Source: Adiantum capillus-veneris (lineage: Eukaryota > Streptophyta > Polypodiopsida > Polypodiales > Pteridaceae). From it: a stretch of 64,000 nt of DNA. A model generated the notes under the pieces. That model was not told the origin of the DNA and searched no databases. It was given only the letters and a program-made list of their open reading frames with translations. Position numbers and translations under genes: made by a program. Shown here one piece after another: positions 1 to 9,792 of this stretch; the first letter of the stretch is position 1, and each line of letters opens with the position of its first letter. The stretch spans positions 91,913,747 to 91,977,746 of the forward strand of contig CM043954.1 in assembly GCA_014529385.2 (NCBI GenBank). The letters run 5' to 3'.

Positions 1-495
1 ATGGCCGGTGGCCGGTGGCTGAATTCAATGGCCGGTGGCCGAATTCAAAAGCGGACTTTTCTTCTCAAGGGCGGCCACACATGGGCGGATTGGAGGGTCC
101 GATTTGGACCTATTCGCACAAGGGCGGCTACACATGGCTGTCTCTCATAAGAGAGGGCAGCCCTTTTGGCCTATAAAAGGAGGCCATTTCTACACACATT
201 TTATAGTGTGAAGTTGATGCAACAAGGTGAGTGTGAGGAGGTGAGAGTGAAGCAAGGCGGGAGCTCCATTAAGGGCATAATCCCTTTGTAAACTACTTCT
301 TGTTTTGAAGTACTAAAGCCATTGAGTGGCTGCTTTCCCGTGGACGTAGCCCACATTGGGTGAACCACGTATATCATGTGTACTCTCTCTCTCTCTCTCT
401 CTCTCTCTACTCTATAATCTCGTGTATGTAAATCTGTCTCTCTCCATTAAGTAATCTACTCAATTATCTATTTAGCTACGTCTTATTTCCTAACA
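1..495 (+). repeat. A1 5' LTR (3' portion only)
   Basis: This matches the last part of the right LTR at 4474-5276. It begins inside a GC-rich minisatellite of GGCCGGTGG / AGTCAATGGCC units, passes a TATA box at 172-179 and a (TC)n tract near 385-410, and ends with TAACA at 491-495 directly before the primer site. The bases upstream are outside the window. Confidence 0.93.
172..179 (+). promoter_or_regulatory. TATA box of the A1 LTR
   Basis: TATAAAAG follows CCCTTTTGGCC and is kept at the same place in all four LTRs of this family (172, 4953, 14382, 18944). It is the likely start of genomic RNA synthesis, with R beginning shortly downstream near TCTACACACATT. Confidence 0.7.
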
Positions 496-497
496 AC

Positions 498-509
498 TGG
501 TATCAGAGC
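498..509 (+). other. A1 primer binding site
   Basis: TGGTATCAGAGC, complementary to the 3' end of plant initiator tRNA-Met, lies two bases after the LTR end. It primes minus-strand DNA synthesis in most plant copia elements. The same site in A2 is at 14702-14713. Confidence 0.9.
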
Positions 510-568
510 AAGGTTTGCTCGTAGCTAAATTATCTCAAGGAAAGGATTCCTTGAATTGAGTGGGAGTT

Positions 569-3500
569 ATGGCGGAGGAAGGGAAGCTCAAGATTGAGAA
601 GTTCAACGGCAAAAACTACCAACATTGGAAGATGTAGATTGAAGACTATCTCTACCAGAAGGACCTCTATTTGCCACTAGGCGGTCTTGCGAAGAAGCCC
701 GCAACAATGGCAGATGAAGCATGGATTGTCCTTGATCGAAAGGCACTGGGAACAATCCGGTTAAGCTTGGCGTCAACGGTGGCCTTCAATGTTTCGGAGA
801 TGAAGACCACGGAGGACTTGATGAAGTCACTTGACGACTTCTACGAGAAACCATCGGCATCCAATAAGGTATTTCTTATGAAGCGCTTGTTCAATCTAAA
901 GATGGCAGAGAATGGTTCAGTTACAGAACACCTAAATGACTTTAACACAAATATAAGTCAACTTCGATCGGTGAAAATCAATTTCGATGACGAAGTGCGA
1001 GCTCTCCTTATACTATCATCTCTACCAGATAGTTGGGACAGCCTTGTGATGGTTGTAAGTAATTCTATCTCTGGCACAAATACTCTTTAGTTTGATGATG
1101 TTGTGGGTGTTCTCCTAAGCGAGGAAATGCGAAGGAGAAGCACAGGAGAATCATCAAGTGCTGCACTATCAGTGGAAACAAGAGGAAGGCTTAAGGAGAG
1201 GTTCAAAAACCAAAAGGGTCGTGATCGCTCAAGGCGGAGCAAGTCACGCACAAAGTCATTTCTTGAATGTTGGAACTGCGGCAAGAAGGGCCACGTCAAG
1301 AATGATTGCTGGTCTAAGAAGAAGAAGGAGACAGAGTCTCAAGACAACAAGCCAACATCTGAGGCCAATGTGGCAGGTAAAGTAGAGCAAGATGCTCTAA
1401 TTCTCTCATTAGACAATGTGTCTAATTCTTGGATAGTAGATTCCGGGGCTTCATTCCATGCGACACCACACAAGAAACATTTCCAAGACTACACCAAAGG
1501 AAATTTTGGGTATGTATACTTGGGAGATGATGAAGCTTGTGAGATTATCGGCAAAGGCACAGTTTTTGTCAAAACTGCTAACAGAAATGAATGGAAGCTT
1601 AAAGATGTTAGGCATGTTCCTTCTCTTCGCAAAAATTTGATGTCTACAGGACAATTGGATGATGAAGGTCACAACATTGCATTCGGAAACAAACGGTGGA
1701 AGATCTCAAAGGGACGATGAAGGTCACAACATTGCATTCGGAAACAAACGGTGCAGCAACTACAGAAGTTGACAGTGCGGTGTGGCACTACCGACTTGGG
1801 CATATGAGTGCCAAAGGAATGCAAATTCTTCAAACAAAGAATCTTCTACCAGGTTTGAAAGAAGTGGACTTAGAGTTCTGTGAAGATTGTGTTTATGGTA
1901 AACAAAAGAGGGTAAAATTTCAAAAATCAGGAAATGAAAGAAAAAATAAAAAACTTGAGTTGGTTCATTTTGATGTTTGGCGTGCTGCAAGTACACCATC
2001 ACTTGGTGGCTCATTGTACTATGTAACATTCATAGACGATGCGACTAGAAAAACATGGGTTTATGTCATGAAGAATAAATCCGATGTATTTTCCATATTT
2101 CAAAGGTGGAAAGCCTTTGTGGAGAATGAAACAGGTACCAAGGTTAAATGCCTCAGATCCGACAATGGAGGCGAATATTGCAGCCAAGCTTTTGAAAGCT
2201 TTTGTGCTAGAAATGGCATTCGGAGGCAAAGGACAACCCCAAGGACACCTCAACAAAATGGGATTTCGGAAAGGATGAACAGGACAATCATGGAACGAGC
2301 ACGAAGCATGCGGCTACATGCAGGCCTACCGCTTGAGCTTTGGGCGGAAGCTGTAAGTACGTCTGTGTACTTAATCAATCGGTCACCCTCAACGGCATTG
2401 GATGGGGGAGTTCCAGAAGAGGCATGGATAGGTAAACCGGTGAATTATGCATTTCTCAAAGTGTTTGGGTGTGAGGCTTTCATGCACATAGATAGAAGCC
2501 TAAGATCAAAGTTAGATGCAAAGTCCAAAAAGTGTTTCTTCATTGGCTATGGAGAAGGAGACTTTGGGTATCGCCTATGGAATCCTGAAGATGGTAAAAT
2601 CTTAAGGAGTAGGGATGTAATTTTTAACGAACAAAATATGTACAAAGATTACTTGGAAAGAAAACAAACAAAAGAAACAGGTGATGAGTACATGGAGCTT
2701 GAGGACGGTGAAGACTCAAGGACTGCAAACGGTGACAATGTGCAACAACGTCAACCAAATGAGGAGCCTCAACCTATTCCCCGAAGATCTACAAGAGCAA
2801 GTAGACCTCCAGAAAGGTTTGTTCCTTCCTTCAACCATCTCTTGATCTCAGATTCTGGAGAGCCAAAATCATATGAAGAAGCTATGCAACATGAATCCAA
2901 AGAAGAATGGATGAAGAGCATGCAAGTGGAGATGGACTCACTACATCGCAACCAAACATGGGAGTTGGTTGAGTTGCCTAAAGGTAAGCGGGCACTTCAA
3001 AACAAATGGGTGTACAAGCTAAAGGAAGAAGAAGGTGGGAAGAAAAGGTACAAGTCTAGGCCTGTGGTAAAAGGTTTTTCTCAAAAGAAAGGTATTGACT
3101 TCAATGAAATATTTTCTCCTGTTGTAAAAATGAGCTCAATTAGGCTTGTCTTAAGCCTTGTGGCTGCTCATGATCTAAATCTCGAGCAAATGGATGTAAA
3201 TACGGCATTCCCTCACAGTGACTTAGAGGAGGAAATCTGCATGCTTCAACCAAAGGGGTATGAAGTAAAAGGTAAGGAGAAAATGGTTTGCAGATTAAAG
3301 AAGAGCTTGTATGGTTTAAAGCAAGCATCAAGACAATGGTACTTGACGTTTGATCGATGGATGTTGGATCATGGATTCACAAGATGCAACTCGGATCACT
3401 GCGTCTACACGGAGAATTTGGGAGATGGGAAATTCATCATCCTAATGTTGTATGTTGATGACATGTTGATTGCAAGTGCTAACATGCAGGACATCAAAGG

Positions 3501-4413
3501 CCTAAAAGAGGAGCTGTCCAAATCTTTTTCAATGAAAGATTTAGGTGCTGCAAAGAGGATACTTGGTATGAAAATATCAAGGGACAGGACGAAGAAGACA
3601 ATAAAGCTATCTCAAGAAGATTACATCAAGAAGGTACTAGAAAGGTTTGCAATGCAAAATGCAAAACCAGTTTCTACACCTTTGGCTGGTCATTTTAAAC
3701 TAACGAAGGATATGTGTCCAAAGACACAAGAGGAGATAGCCTATATGTCTAAAGTTCCATATGCTGCAGCGGTAGGTTCTCTAATGTATGCTATGGTCTG
3801 GACAAGGCCAGACATTGCACATGCAGTGGGAGTTGTGAGTAGGTTCATGGACAACCCAGGTAAAGAGCATTGGCAAGCTGTGAAGTGGATACTTAGGTAT
3901 CTAAAAGGGACAACAACAAATGCTTTGTATTTTGGAGGAACTGATATTTTTCTAGAAGGGTATGCTGATGCAGATATGGCAGGTGACAAAGATACTCGAA
4001 GGAGCACTACTGGCTATGTGTTCACGGTTGGAGGCACAGCAATAAGCTGGGCTTCAAAGCTGCAGAAAGTGGTTTCACTTTCTACCACGGAAGCAGAGTA
4101 TGTAGCAATGACGGAGGCAAGCAAAGAAATTCTGTGGCTTCACAGATTCTTAGAAGAGCTTGGATTCAAACAAGACAATTGTGTCTTGTACAGTGATAGC
4201 CAAAGCGCTATCCATCTTGCGAAGAACTCAGCCTTTCATTCAAGGACAAAGCACATTGAGGTGAGATATCACTTCATACGCACTCTTTTGGAAGAGGGAC
4301 AACTAAAGCTAGGAAAGGTGCATACAAGTGAAAATCCTGCAGACATTTTTACAAAGGTGGTCAACAAGGAGAAGTTGAGCTTTTGCTCATCTTCAATCGG
4401 CATTGAAGGATAA
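569..4413 (+). pseudogene. A1 gag-pol polyprotein, broken in gag
   Basis: The start ATG at 569 is set by comparison with A2. In-frame TAG stops lie at 635-637 (CAG in A2) and 1088-1090 (AAG in A2), and a rearrangement near 1716 shifts the frame. Visible parts in order: gag; CCHC knuckle CWNCGKKGHVKNDC near 1268-1310; protease motif DSGASFHATP near 1438-1470; integrase zinc region and D,D,E core (IDDATRKTWV, then SDNGGEYCS, then PQQNGISERMN); reverse transcriptase with KSLYGLKQASRQW and YVDDMLIA; and RNase H with DADMAGD, STTEAEYVA and YSDSQSAIHL. The stretch 1696-4413 is one open frame of 905 codons, so pol could be translatable while gag is not. Encapsidation would need gag from another copy. 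Confidence 0.93.
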
Positions 4414-4462
4414 GAAGCCAGAATGGAAAGCAGTCACAGGTTTGGTTTGGAGATCAGTCTCC

Positions 4463-4473
4463 AAGTGGGAGAT
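4463..4473 (+). other. A1 polypurine tract
   Basis: The purine-rich AAGTGGGAGAT lies immediately 5' of the right LTR and is the expected plus-strand primer. The same tract precedes the A2 3' LTR (near 18396-18406). Confidence 0.75.
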
Positions 4474-5276
4474 TGTTAAGTATGCAGCCTGATTTACCCT
4501 TGTAATTTTCTGTGGTAAAAGAGCACATTTGTAAGGCCCCCATTATGAGGAGAAGCCATCGTGCGTGAAGGAAAATCACTCACCGGAAACCAAAATTTTC
4601 ACGGACAAGAATCAGGGGGAACTTTAAAGGTCTCGGGGGCACAGGCCCCCGAGACGTTTTTTTCGGTGGAATATTCTTTTTCGCCGGAATATTATGGCCG
4701 GACGGCGGCCGGAAAGTGGTCGGAAAACAACCGGGCGATTGGCCGGTGGTTGGTAGTCAATGGCCGGGAGTCAATGGCCGATGGCCAATGGTCGGAAGTC
4801 AATGGCCGGTGGCCGGTGGCCGAATTCAAAAGCGGACTTGTCTTCTCAAGGGTGGCCACACATGGGCGGATTGGAGGGTCCGATTTGGACTTATTCGCAC
4901 AAGGGCGGCTACACATGGCTGTCTCTCATACGAGAGGGCAACCCTTTTGGCCTATAAAAGGAGTCCATTTCTACACACATTTCATAGTGTGAAGTTGATG
5001 CAACAAGGTGAGTGTGAGGTGGTGAGAGTGAAGCAAGGCGGGAGCTCCATTAAGGGTATAATCCGTTTGTAAACTACTTCTTGTTTTGAAGTACTAAAGC
5101 CATTGAGTGGCTGCTTTCCCGTGGACGTAGCCCACATTGGGTGAACCATGTATATCGTGTGTACTCTCTCTCTCTCTCTCTCTCTCTCTACTCTATAATC
5201 TCGTGTATATAAATCTGTCTCTCTCCATTTAGTAATCTACTCAATTATCTATTTAGCTACGTCTTATTTCCTAACA
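4474..5276 (+). repeat. A1 3' LTR
   Basis: This 803-bp LTR has TGTTA/TAACA ends. It contains an 11-bp inverted repeat at 4630-4640/4645-4655 (arm GTCTCGGGGGC), a GC-rich VNTR of CCGGTGG and AGTCAATGG units near 4690-4825, a TATA box at 4953-4960 and a (TC)n tract near 5163-5190. Next to the A2 LTRs it differs mainly in VNTR copy number and in the presence of the complete hairpin. Confidence 0.93.
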
Positions 5277-5434
5277 ACCCTGTCCGTCTCAGATCTGCTA
5301 AACCTTCCAACTTCAAACTGCAATATCTTCCACACCGTGGCTCTGTTTGATGAGTTGTCTGGACCAACTTGCACATCATCTCAAACTCCACATCCTAGGG
5401 CACAAACATAGCATATCAAGCACCTTTACCTGTC
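5277..5434. repeat. 158-bp flank also found inside the A2 3' end
   Basis: The 158 bases directly after the A1 LTR recur, with only a few substitutions and the same length, at 19268-19425 directly after the corresponding LTR of A2. At A1 they run on into unrelated sequence. At A2 they are followed by a second copy of the last about 60 bases of the LTR. The segment has no coding signal that I can see. Confidence 0.9.
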
Positions 5435-5754
5435 ATCCAAACTGAGGCATTCTTGAGCCTTTTTGGCCTTAAAAGCTACATTCCCGCTGCCACTAGTTTG
5501 CCCAGGGACTTCATACTTGCTCTAGCCTTCTGCACTGTACTTGTCTGCAACCTTAGCCTAGAATTTCACACTTTCTAGCTTGGACTAACTTTGGCTACAC
5601 CAACGTTCATAGCTATCATTTAATGTTGCAAAACAAGTTTCTTTATGCATATTCTAGTTATAGATGATGTCTGACTATTTTTAGTAGGCTGCTCAAAGAC
5701 TTGGTGAAGTGTAGGAAACATGCTATCCAACAATGATGGACTTAACTAGACTGC
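5435..5754. other. Non-coding stretch upstream of copia C gag
   Basis: No open frame, repeat or recognisable motif is visible. By position it could be the leader or LTR end of element C, but no primer site is recognisable. Confidence 0.4.
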
Positions 5755-6776
5755 CAGCAAGAAGTTGGACAATAGCAACCTCCATACTTGGAAGTTTAGA
5801 ATGACCAGTTTTCCTATGGGTAAAGGTTACTGGGAATACATTGATGGAGAGAGCATGAGACAACACCAATGTTATGAAAGGTGCAACTACTGCATAGATA
5901 AAGGTGTTTAAATTTAAACCAAAGAGCTCATAATGTCATTTATTGTCTTTTTATGAGCATGCAAGACACTATGATTGGGCACATACAAGATACTCACACC
6001 CCTAAGGAGACTTGGAACATTTTTCTATCAATGGATGTGCCCAACACAAAAGTGAGGGAGTTGTAGTTGAAGACTGAGCTAAATAGAGTGCAAAAGAAAA
6101 ACATATCCATCAATGACTACTCATTGAAAATAAGGAGCATAATGTGAGTCCCTTGCATCAATTGGTGTTACAATTAATAAGGTGGAACTATGTTTGTGAG
6201 GATTGGATCTAGAATACAAACAATTTACGATCGGTATCCATCTTCAAGAAAATGTTCCCATGTTTGCAAATTTGGTGTCCTTACTGATTATGGAAGAGAA
6301 TGAACTTGAGGAAGACTCCTATACACACAAAAAATAATTCTTAATAGGTCCTCTTTAACAATAGATAAAGAGGAAGAGGATGTGGTATAGGTCATGGAGG
6401 TGGTTGAGGAAGAGGCAAAACCACCAAGAACAATAGCAGAATCATGTCCAAAGACAGAACACAGGTGGTTAAGAAAATTTCCAAGGTGGGGGAATTCCAA
6501 GAGATCATGGTAATGTGCAACATAGTAGCACAAGTCAACATGGAAATTTTGTGTGCTGTGGTTGTGGAGACATGTTCGCTTTGAATGTGTTTGTTTAAAT
6601 ATGATCATTTTGATGCCTCCTATCCAAAGAAGAGAAAGAAAAATAATTATGCAACTACTAACAAAAATATAGATGAGCTTGAGAGGCTATTTGTGGTGCA
6701 ACAGATATTAGATACTATGTCTAAAAATGTAGCAAAATTTAGTGATAATGTTTGGTATGTGAATTTGCATGTGTAA
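5755..6776 (+). pseudogene. Copia C gag remnant
   Basis: One frame near 5780-5860 reads like a copia Gag N-terminus (LHTWKFRMTSFPMGKGYW). Further on are the family-typical spacing of EYKQF and SLLIMEE segments and a partial zinc-knuckle box CCGCGDM near 6550-6570 with its His and last Cys lost. A short open piece at 6585-6776 follows the knuckle, where the spacer before protease would be. Several stops interrupt the frame. No protease motif is convincing. Confidence 0.75.
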
Positions 6777-6899
6777 AATCACATGACCAGTCATGGTGAG
6801 TGGTTCAAGGAAATGCATACTTTGCAAAGTCCTAGCTATGTAGAGACTGGGGATGATATTTCACACCCATTATGCATACATGAAATATATCATTATCTA

Positions 6900-7770
6900 T
6901 GGCAAATAGTGAAGTAATTGATTGATGTACTTCAAGTACCTAATAACATAAAGAAGTTGGTTTCTATTGGACAAATGGTTGAGTAGGGTTTGCAAGTCAA
7001 ATTTAATTTTGATGGTCTCTTTGACGGAGCATAAGAAGAATGGAAATTTGGTTGGGCAAGGAAATAGTGGGAAAAATGTTTACTTTGAATGTAAATGTGT
7101 CCGAGGTGAATGTTACCATGTTTGCACAAGGTGCGGGAGTTGTTGCATATATTGAGATCTAGAACAAATGTATTGGTCATGCAAACTTGTAAAGACGGAA
7201 GACAATGCAAATGAAAGAGATGGTTATAGGTTTGCCAATTTTTATAGTTATTAAAATGCTAAAAAATTGTGAGTCTTGTTAGATTAGGAAGCAAGCAAAA
7301 TCATCATGTCTTCATGACAAGCATGTAAGCAAAAATGCATTGGATTTAGTACATAAAAATATACCGGGTTTGACAAAGATTGCACCTATGGGTGGATACA
7401 AGTACTATGTGAGTTTGATTGATGACCATATAAGGAAGATATGGGTCTATTTCATGAAGTAGAAAAGTGAGTTTTTTACGCACTTTCAAATTTTCAAGAC
7501 TTTGGTAAAAAAAAAAAGTGGAAAACATGTAAAGTGCTTGAGGTCAGATGGAGGGGGAGAATACTGTTCTAATGAGTTCATTGGTTTTCTAAAAAAGCAT
7601 GGAATTTAGAGGTAGTTTTTATGTAGATTTACTCCGCAGCAAAATAGTGTTGCTGAGCAGAAGAACATGCATATAACAAAAGTTGTTAGGGCATTGATGA
7701 ATGAGAAGAAAATGCCTCATTGCTATTGGGCTAAGGCTGTTGCTACAAATGTTTACAATATGAATCATTA
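6900..7770 (+). pseudogene. Copia C GAG-pre-integrase and integrase core remnant
   Basis: Near 6955-7010 a decayed form of the copia LISVGQL-type segment can be read. From about 7370 the integrase core is clear: LIDDHIRKIWVYFMK (first Asp), CLRSDGGGEYCSNEF (second Asp) and FTPQQNSVAEQKN (catalytic Glu region). Stops occur within the core and after KKHGI. The frame is cut after the codons for YNMNH by the element at 7771. Confidence 0.85.
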
Positions 7771-8230
7771 GAGAAACTTTGGACTCTCAAAGGGTCCCTA
7801 TAAGGAGGTTTGATTTTGCCTCTCTTATCCAAAGTGGGCAACCCAATGAAGTACATAAACGCTTTTTCAAAACCCTATCAACCAACATATCATTGGAAAG
7901 ATCTTAGAAAGTAGGTTACAAATCCTCAAACTTTGAAAAATTTGGAGTTGATTTGTAGAAGTTATGGCCTCCCCACTGAAGTTGAAATGTGGGGAGAGAT
8001 TCCATTTATAAGATGGAGTTGTCACATCAAAAAATGGAATCTTCTAGAATATAACGAATCTAATGGCATGCTATATATCAATGGATAGATCTTGATGAAT
8101 ACATTCTAAATCCAAAATGTCCACCAAGTTTTAGTTTCATTTGTAAAAAATTTACTGTGTGCTCGTTTTGGACAAGAGAGAGAGAAAGTCAAAGTCCTTA
8201 TAGGGCCCGTTTGAGAGTCCAAAATTTCCC
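7771..8230. mobile_element. MITE-like element with about 37-bp terminal inverted repeats
   Basis: The left end GAGAAACTTTGGACTCTCAA and the reverse complement of the right end GGGAAATTTTGGACTCTCAA match, and the match continues through GGGCCCTATAAGGA on both sides. It is 460 bp long with no coding frame. It splits the integrase of element C between the codons for NH and RTPKTM. The flanks are TTA on the left and TAA on the right, so the duplication is either TA (Tc1/mariner-like) or a mutated TTA/TAA (PIF/Harbinger-like). The superfamily is undecided. Confidence 0.75.
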
Positions 8231-8448
8231 TAATGAGGACCCCTAAAACTATGGTACATGATATGACATCGAAAGAGAAGTTTTGTGATGAAAAATTAGA
8301 TCTATCATATTTTAAAGTGTTTGGATGTATTGCTTATATGCATGTTTTGAATAAGCTAAGAAGTAATCTTGATTCAAAAGTTAAAAAAAGGTGTGTTCAT
8401 TGGATGTTTCCTTGAGTAGAAAGGGCATAAATGTCACAATCCTCTCAG
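8231..8448 (+). pseudogene. Copia C integrase C-terminal piece
   Basis: This continues the integrase of element C after the MITE-like insertion. RTPKTMVHDM is followed by the copia-typical FKVFGCIAYMHV...LRSNLDSKVKKR stretch, then a stop at about 8413. The element continues at 29690 beyond copia B. Confidence 0.8.
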
Positions 8449-8453
8449 AAGTA

Positions 8454-8710
8454 TGTTAGGTTTAATGGCCATGTGGCCGATCGTTCATCACTAACTGCCA
8501 CTAACCCTAGTGTACAGCTATACACTTGTGTGAGCCACTTACACTAAGTACAATGTGTATTGTGCCTTAGTGCATAAGATAAGAGAAGAAAGAAAGGGGC
8601 ATACAGTACGTTGGCTCTTCCCCTTCAACCTGTGTGTGTCTATGGTGGTGTGTGTGTGAGTGTGTGCATGCGTATTCTTCTTCTGTTGTGCTCCCAGCTC
8701 CTCCCCATCA
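8454..8710 (+). repeat. Copia B 5' LTR
   Basis: This 257-bp LTR is bounded by TGTTAGG and CCATCA and is about 95% alike by eye to the 259-bp LTR at 29431-29689. It includes a GTGTGTGTGTGAGTGTGTGC tract. Confidence 0.93.
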
Positions 8711-8712
8711 TC

Positions 8713-8726
8713 TGGTATCAAAGTGG
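8713..8726 (+). other. Copia B primer binding site
   Basis: TGGTATCAAAGTGG starts two bases after the LTR. It is a variant of the initiator tRNA-Met site with the first eight bases intact. Confidence 0.75.
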
Positions 8727-9792
8727 TTTCATTCCCGAAATCGTTTCTACGTGCACGTGCACTTTCAAGAGTGCAAACAAGATTCCGATTTCCCCATTGG
8801 CAAGTTCAGCTTCCCAAGAGCATTTCCAGTAGGCCCCCTGGGGTTTTACCCCGCTTTCGGAGCCATTCAAGCCATCAGAAACCCCATTCGAGCTACGGTT
8901 CAGGAGTTGAAATTTTCAGCCCTCTTGTGGTACTTTGTGCTGCAGTGCTTCCATAGCCAGTTACAGGTACCATTGTTGCAGTCTCTTCCATCTATGAGAG
9001 CCCACGGCTCATTTGGGAGTGTATAGCCTCTTTTGGAGTGGCCTCGTACACACACATAGAGTGGGAGCTTGACATCATTGTCTTCTTTGACTAGAGGTAT
9101 AGGTACAGGTACAGGTACAGGCTACAGGTTTTAGTGCTTGCGACATTATGGTTCCAGTGGGAGCGGTTGTTTATGCGTACATGCATATGTTGACACTTTT
9201 GACAGTGTTTGAGCTCTTTTGAGAGCGGATTGACTCCCCGTAGGGATGTTTAGTTGCAGGCACATGCTTTTGACGCATGTTTGAGCGTCTTGACAGACTT
9301 GTACGTCTTTGTGGATACTGCCATTGTACGCTTTTGTGGAGACATCTTTTGGCTAATACGGCAGTCCCGGCCATTTCTGAGACTTGGTCTAGAAGATAGC
9401 CATTTTTGAGACTTGGCTATACGTTTTTTGTTGCATAACCTACGTTGTTGAGGGTCAATAGCGTGAGGTTTTCATTGAACTGGGGTATTCTCAAATGTGG
9501 AGATACCTTCGGTGATACAGGTAGCTAGAGCATCCCTTACGAGGCCTCTCCATAGGACATGTATAGAGTGGTATAGGTGCTTTTGATGCTGAGTTGGCGG
9601 TCTATAGTCAGTTTGACTGTTTATGCGCCTCAGTTGGTCTCTATACAGTGTGCTTTTGAGAGGCATTGCTCTCTTCTATTCTTTGTGAGTGATATAATTG
9701 GTCATTTTGTCTCGTATTTTGGTTGACATAGTCCCAAATACAAAGGAGACTCTACCGAAATGTTCCCAGAATCTTTTGGTAGTTTTGTCACC
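8727..9792 (+). other. Long untranslated leader of copia B
   Basis: About 1.07 kb separates the primer site from the gag ATG, longer than the short leader of elements A1/A2. It contains a small GGTACA tandem tract near 9100-9120 and no frame with retrotransposon similarity. Short ORFs here look incidental. Confidence 0.55.

Larger units (their letters stand above)
1..5276 (+). mobile_element. Ty1/copia LTR retrotransposon A1 (5' end cut by window)
   Basis: This is a copia element with a partial left LTR, a Met-tRNA primer site, a gag-pol region, a purine tract and a complete right LTR. The order protease, integrase, reverse transcriptase, RNase H is diagnostic of Ty1/copia. The right LTR starts TGTTA and ends TAACA. 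A second copy of the same family (A2) lies at 13916-19482, and the two are nearly identical over gag and most of pol. The left target duplication is outside the window. The gag is disabled but the integrase-to-RNase H frame is open, so this copy is probably dead unless complemented. Confidence 0.95.

Noticed and set aside
4561-5072. Open frames over the copia A LTR with GRWPVVGSQWP-type repeats
   Set aside because: These are translations of the GC-rich VNTR and LTR promoter region, present in three frames and in every LTR copy.
8611-9026. Overlapping plus-strand ORFs after the copia B 5' LTR
   Set aside because: They span the LTR, primer site and leader in several frames with no family similarity. 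The true gag starts at 9793.
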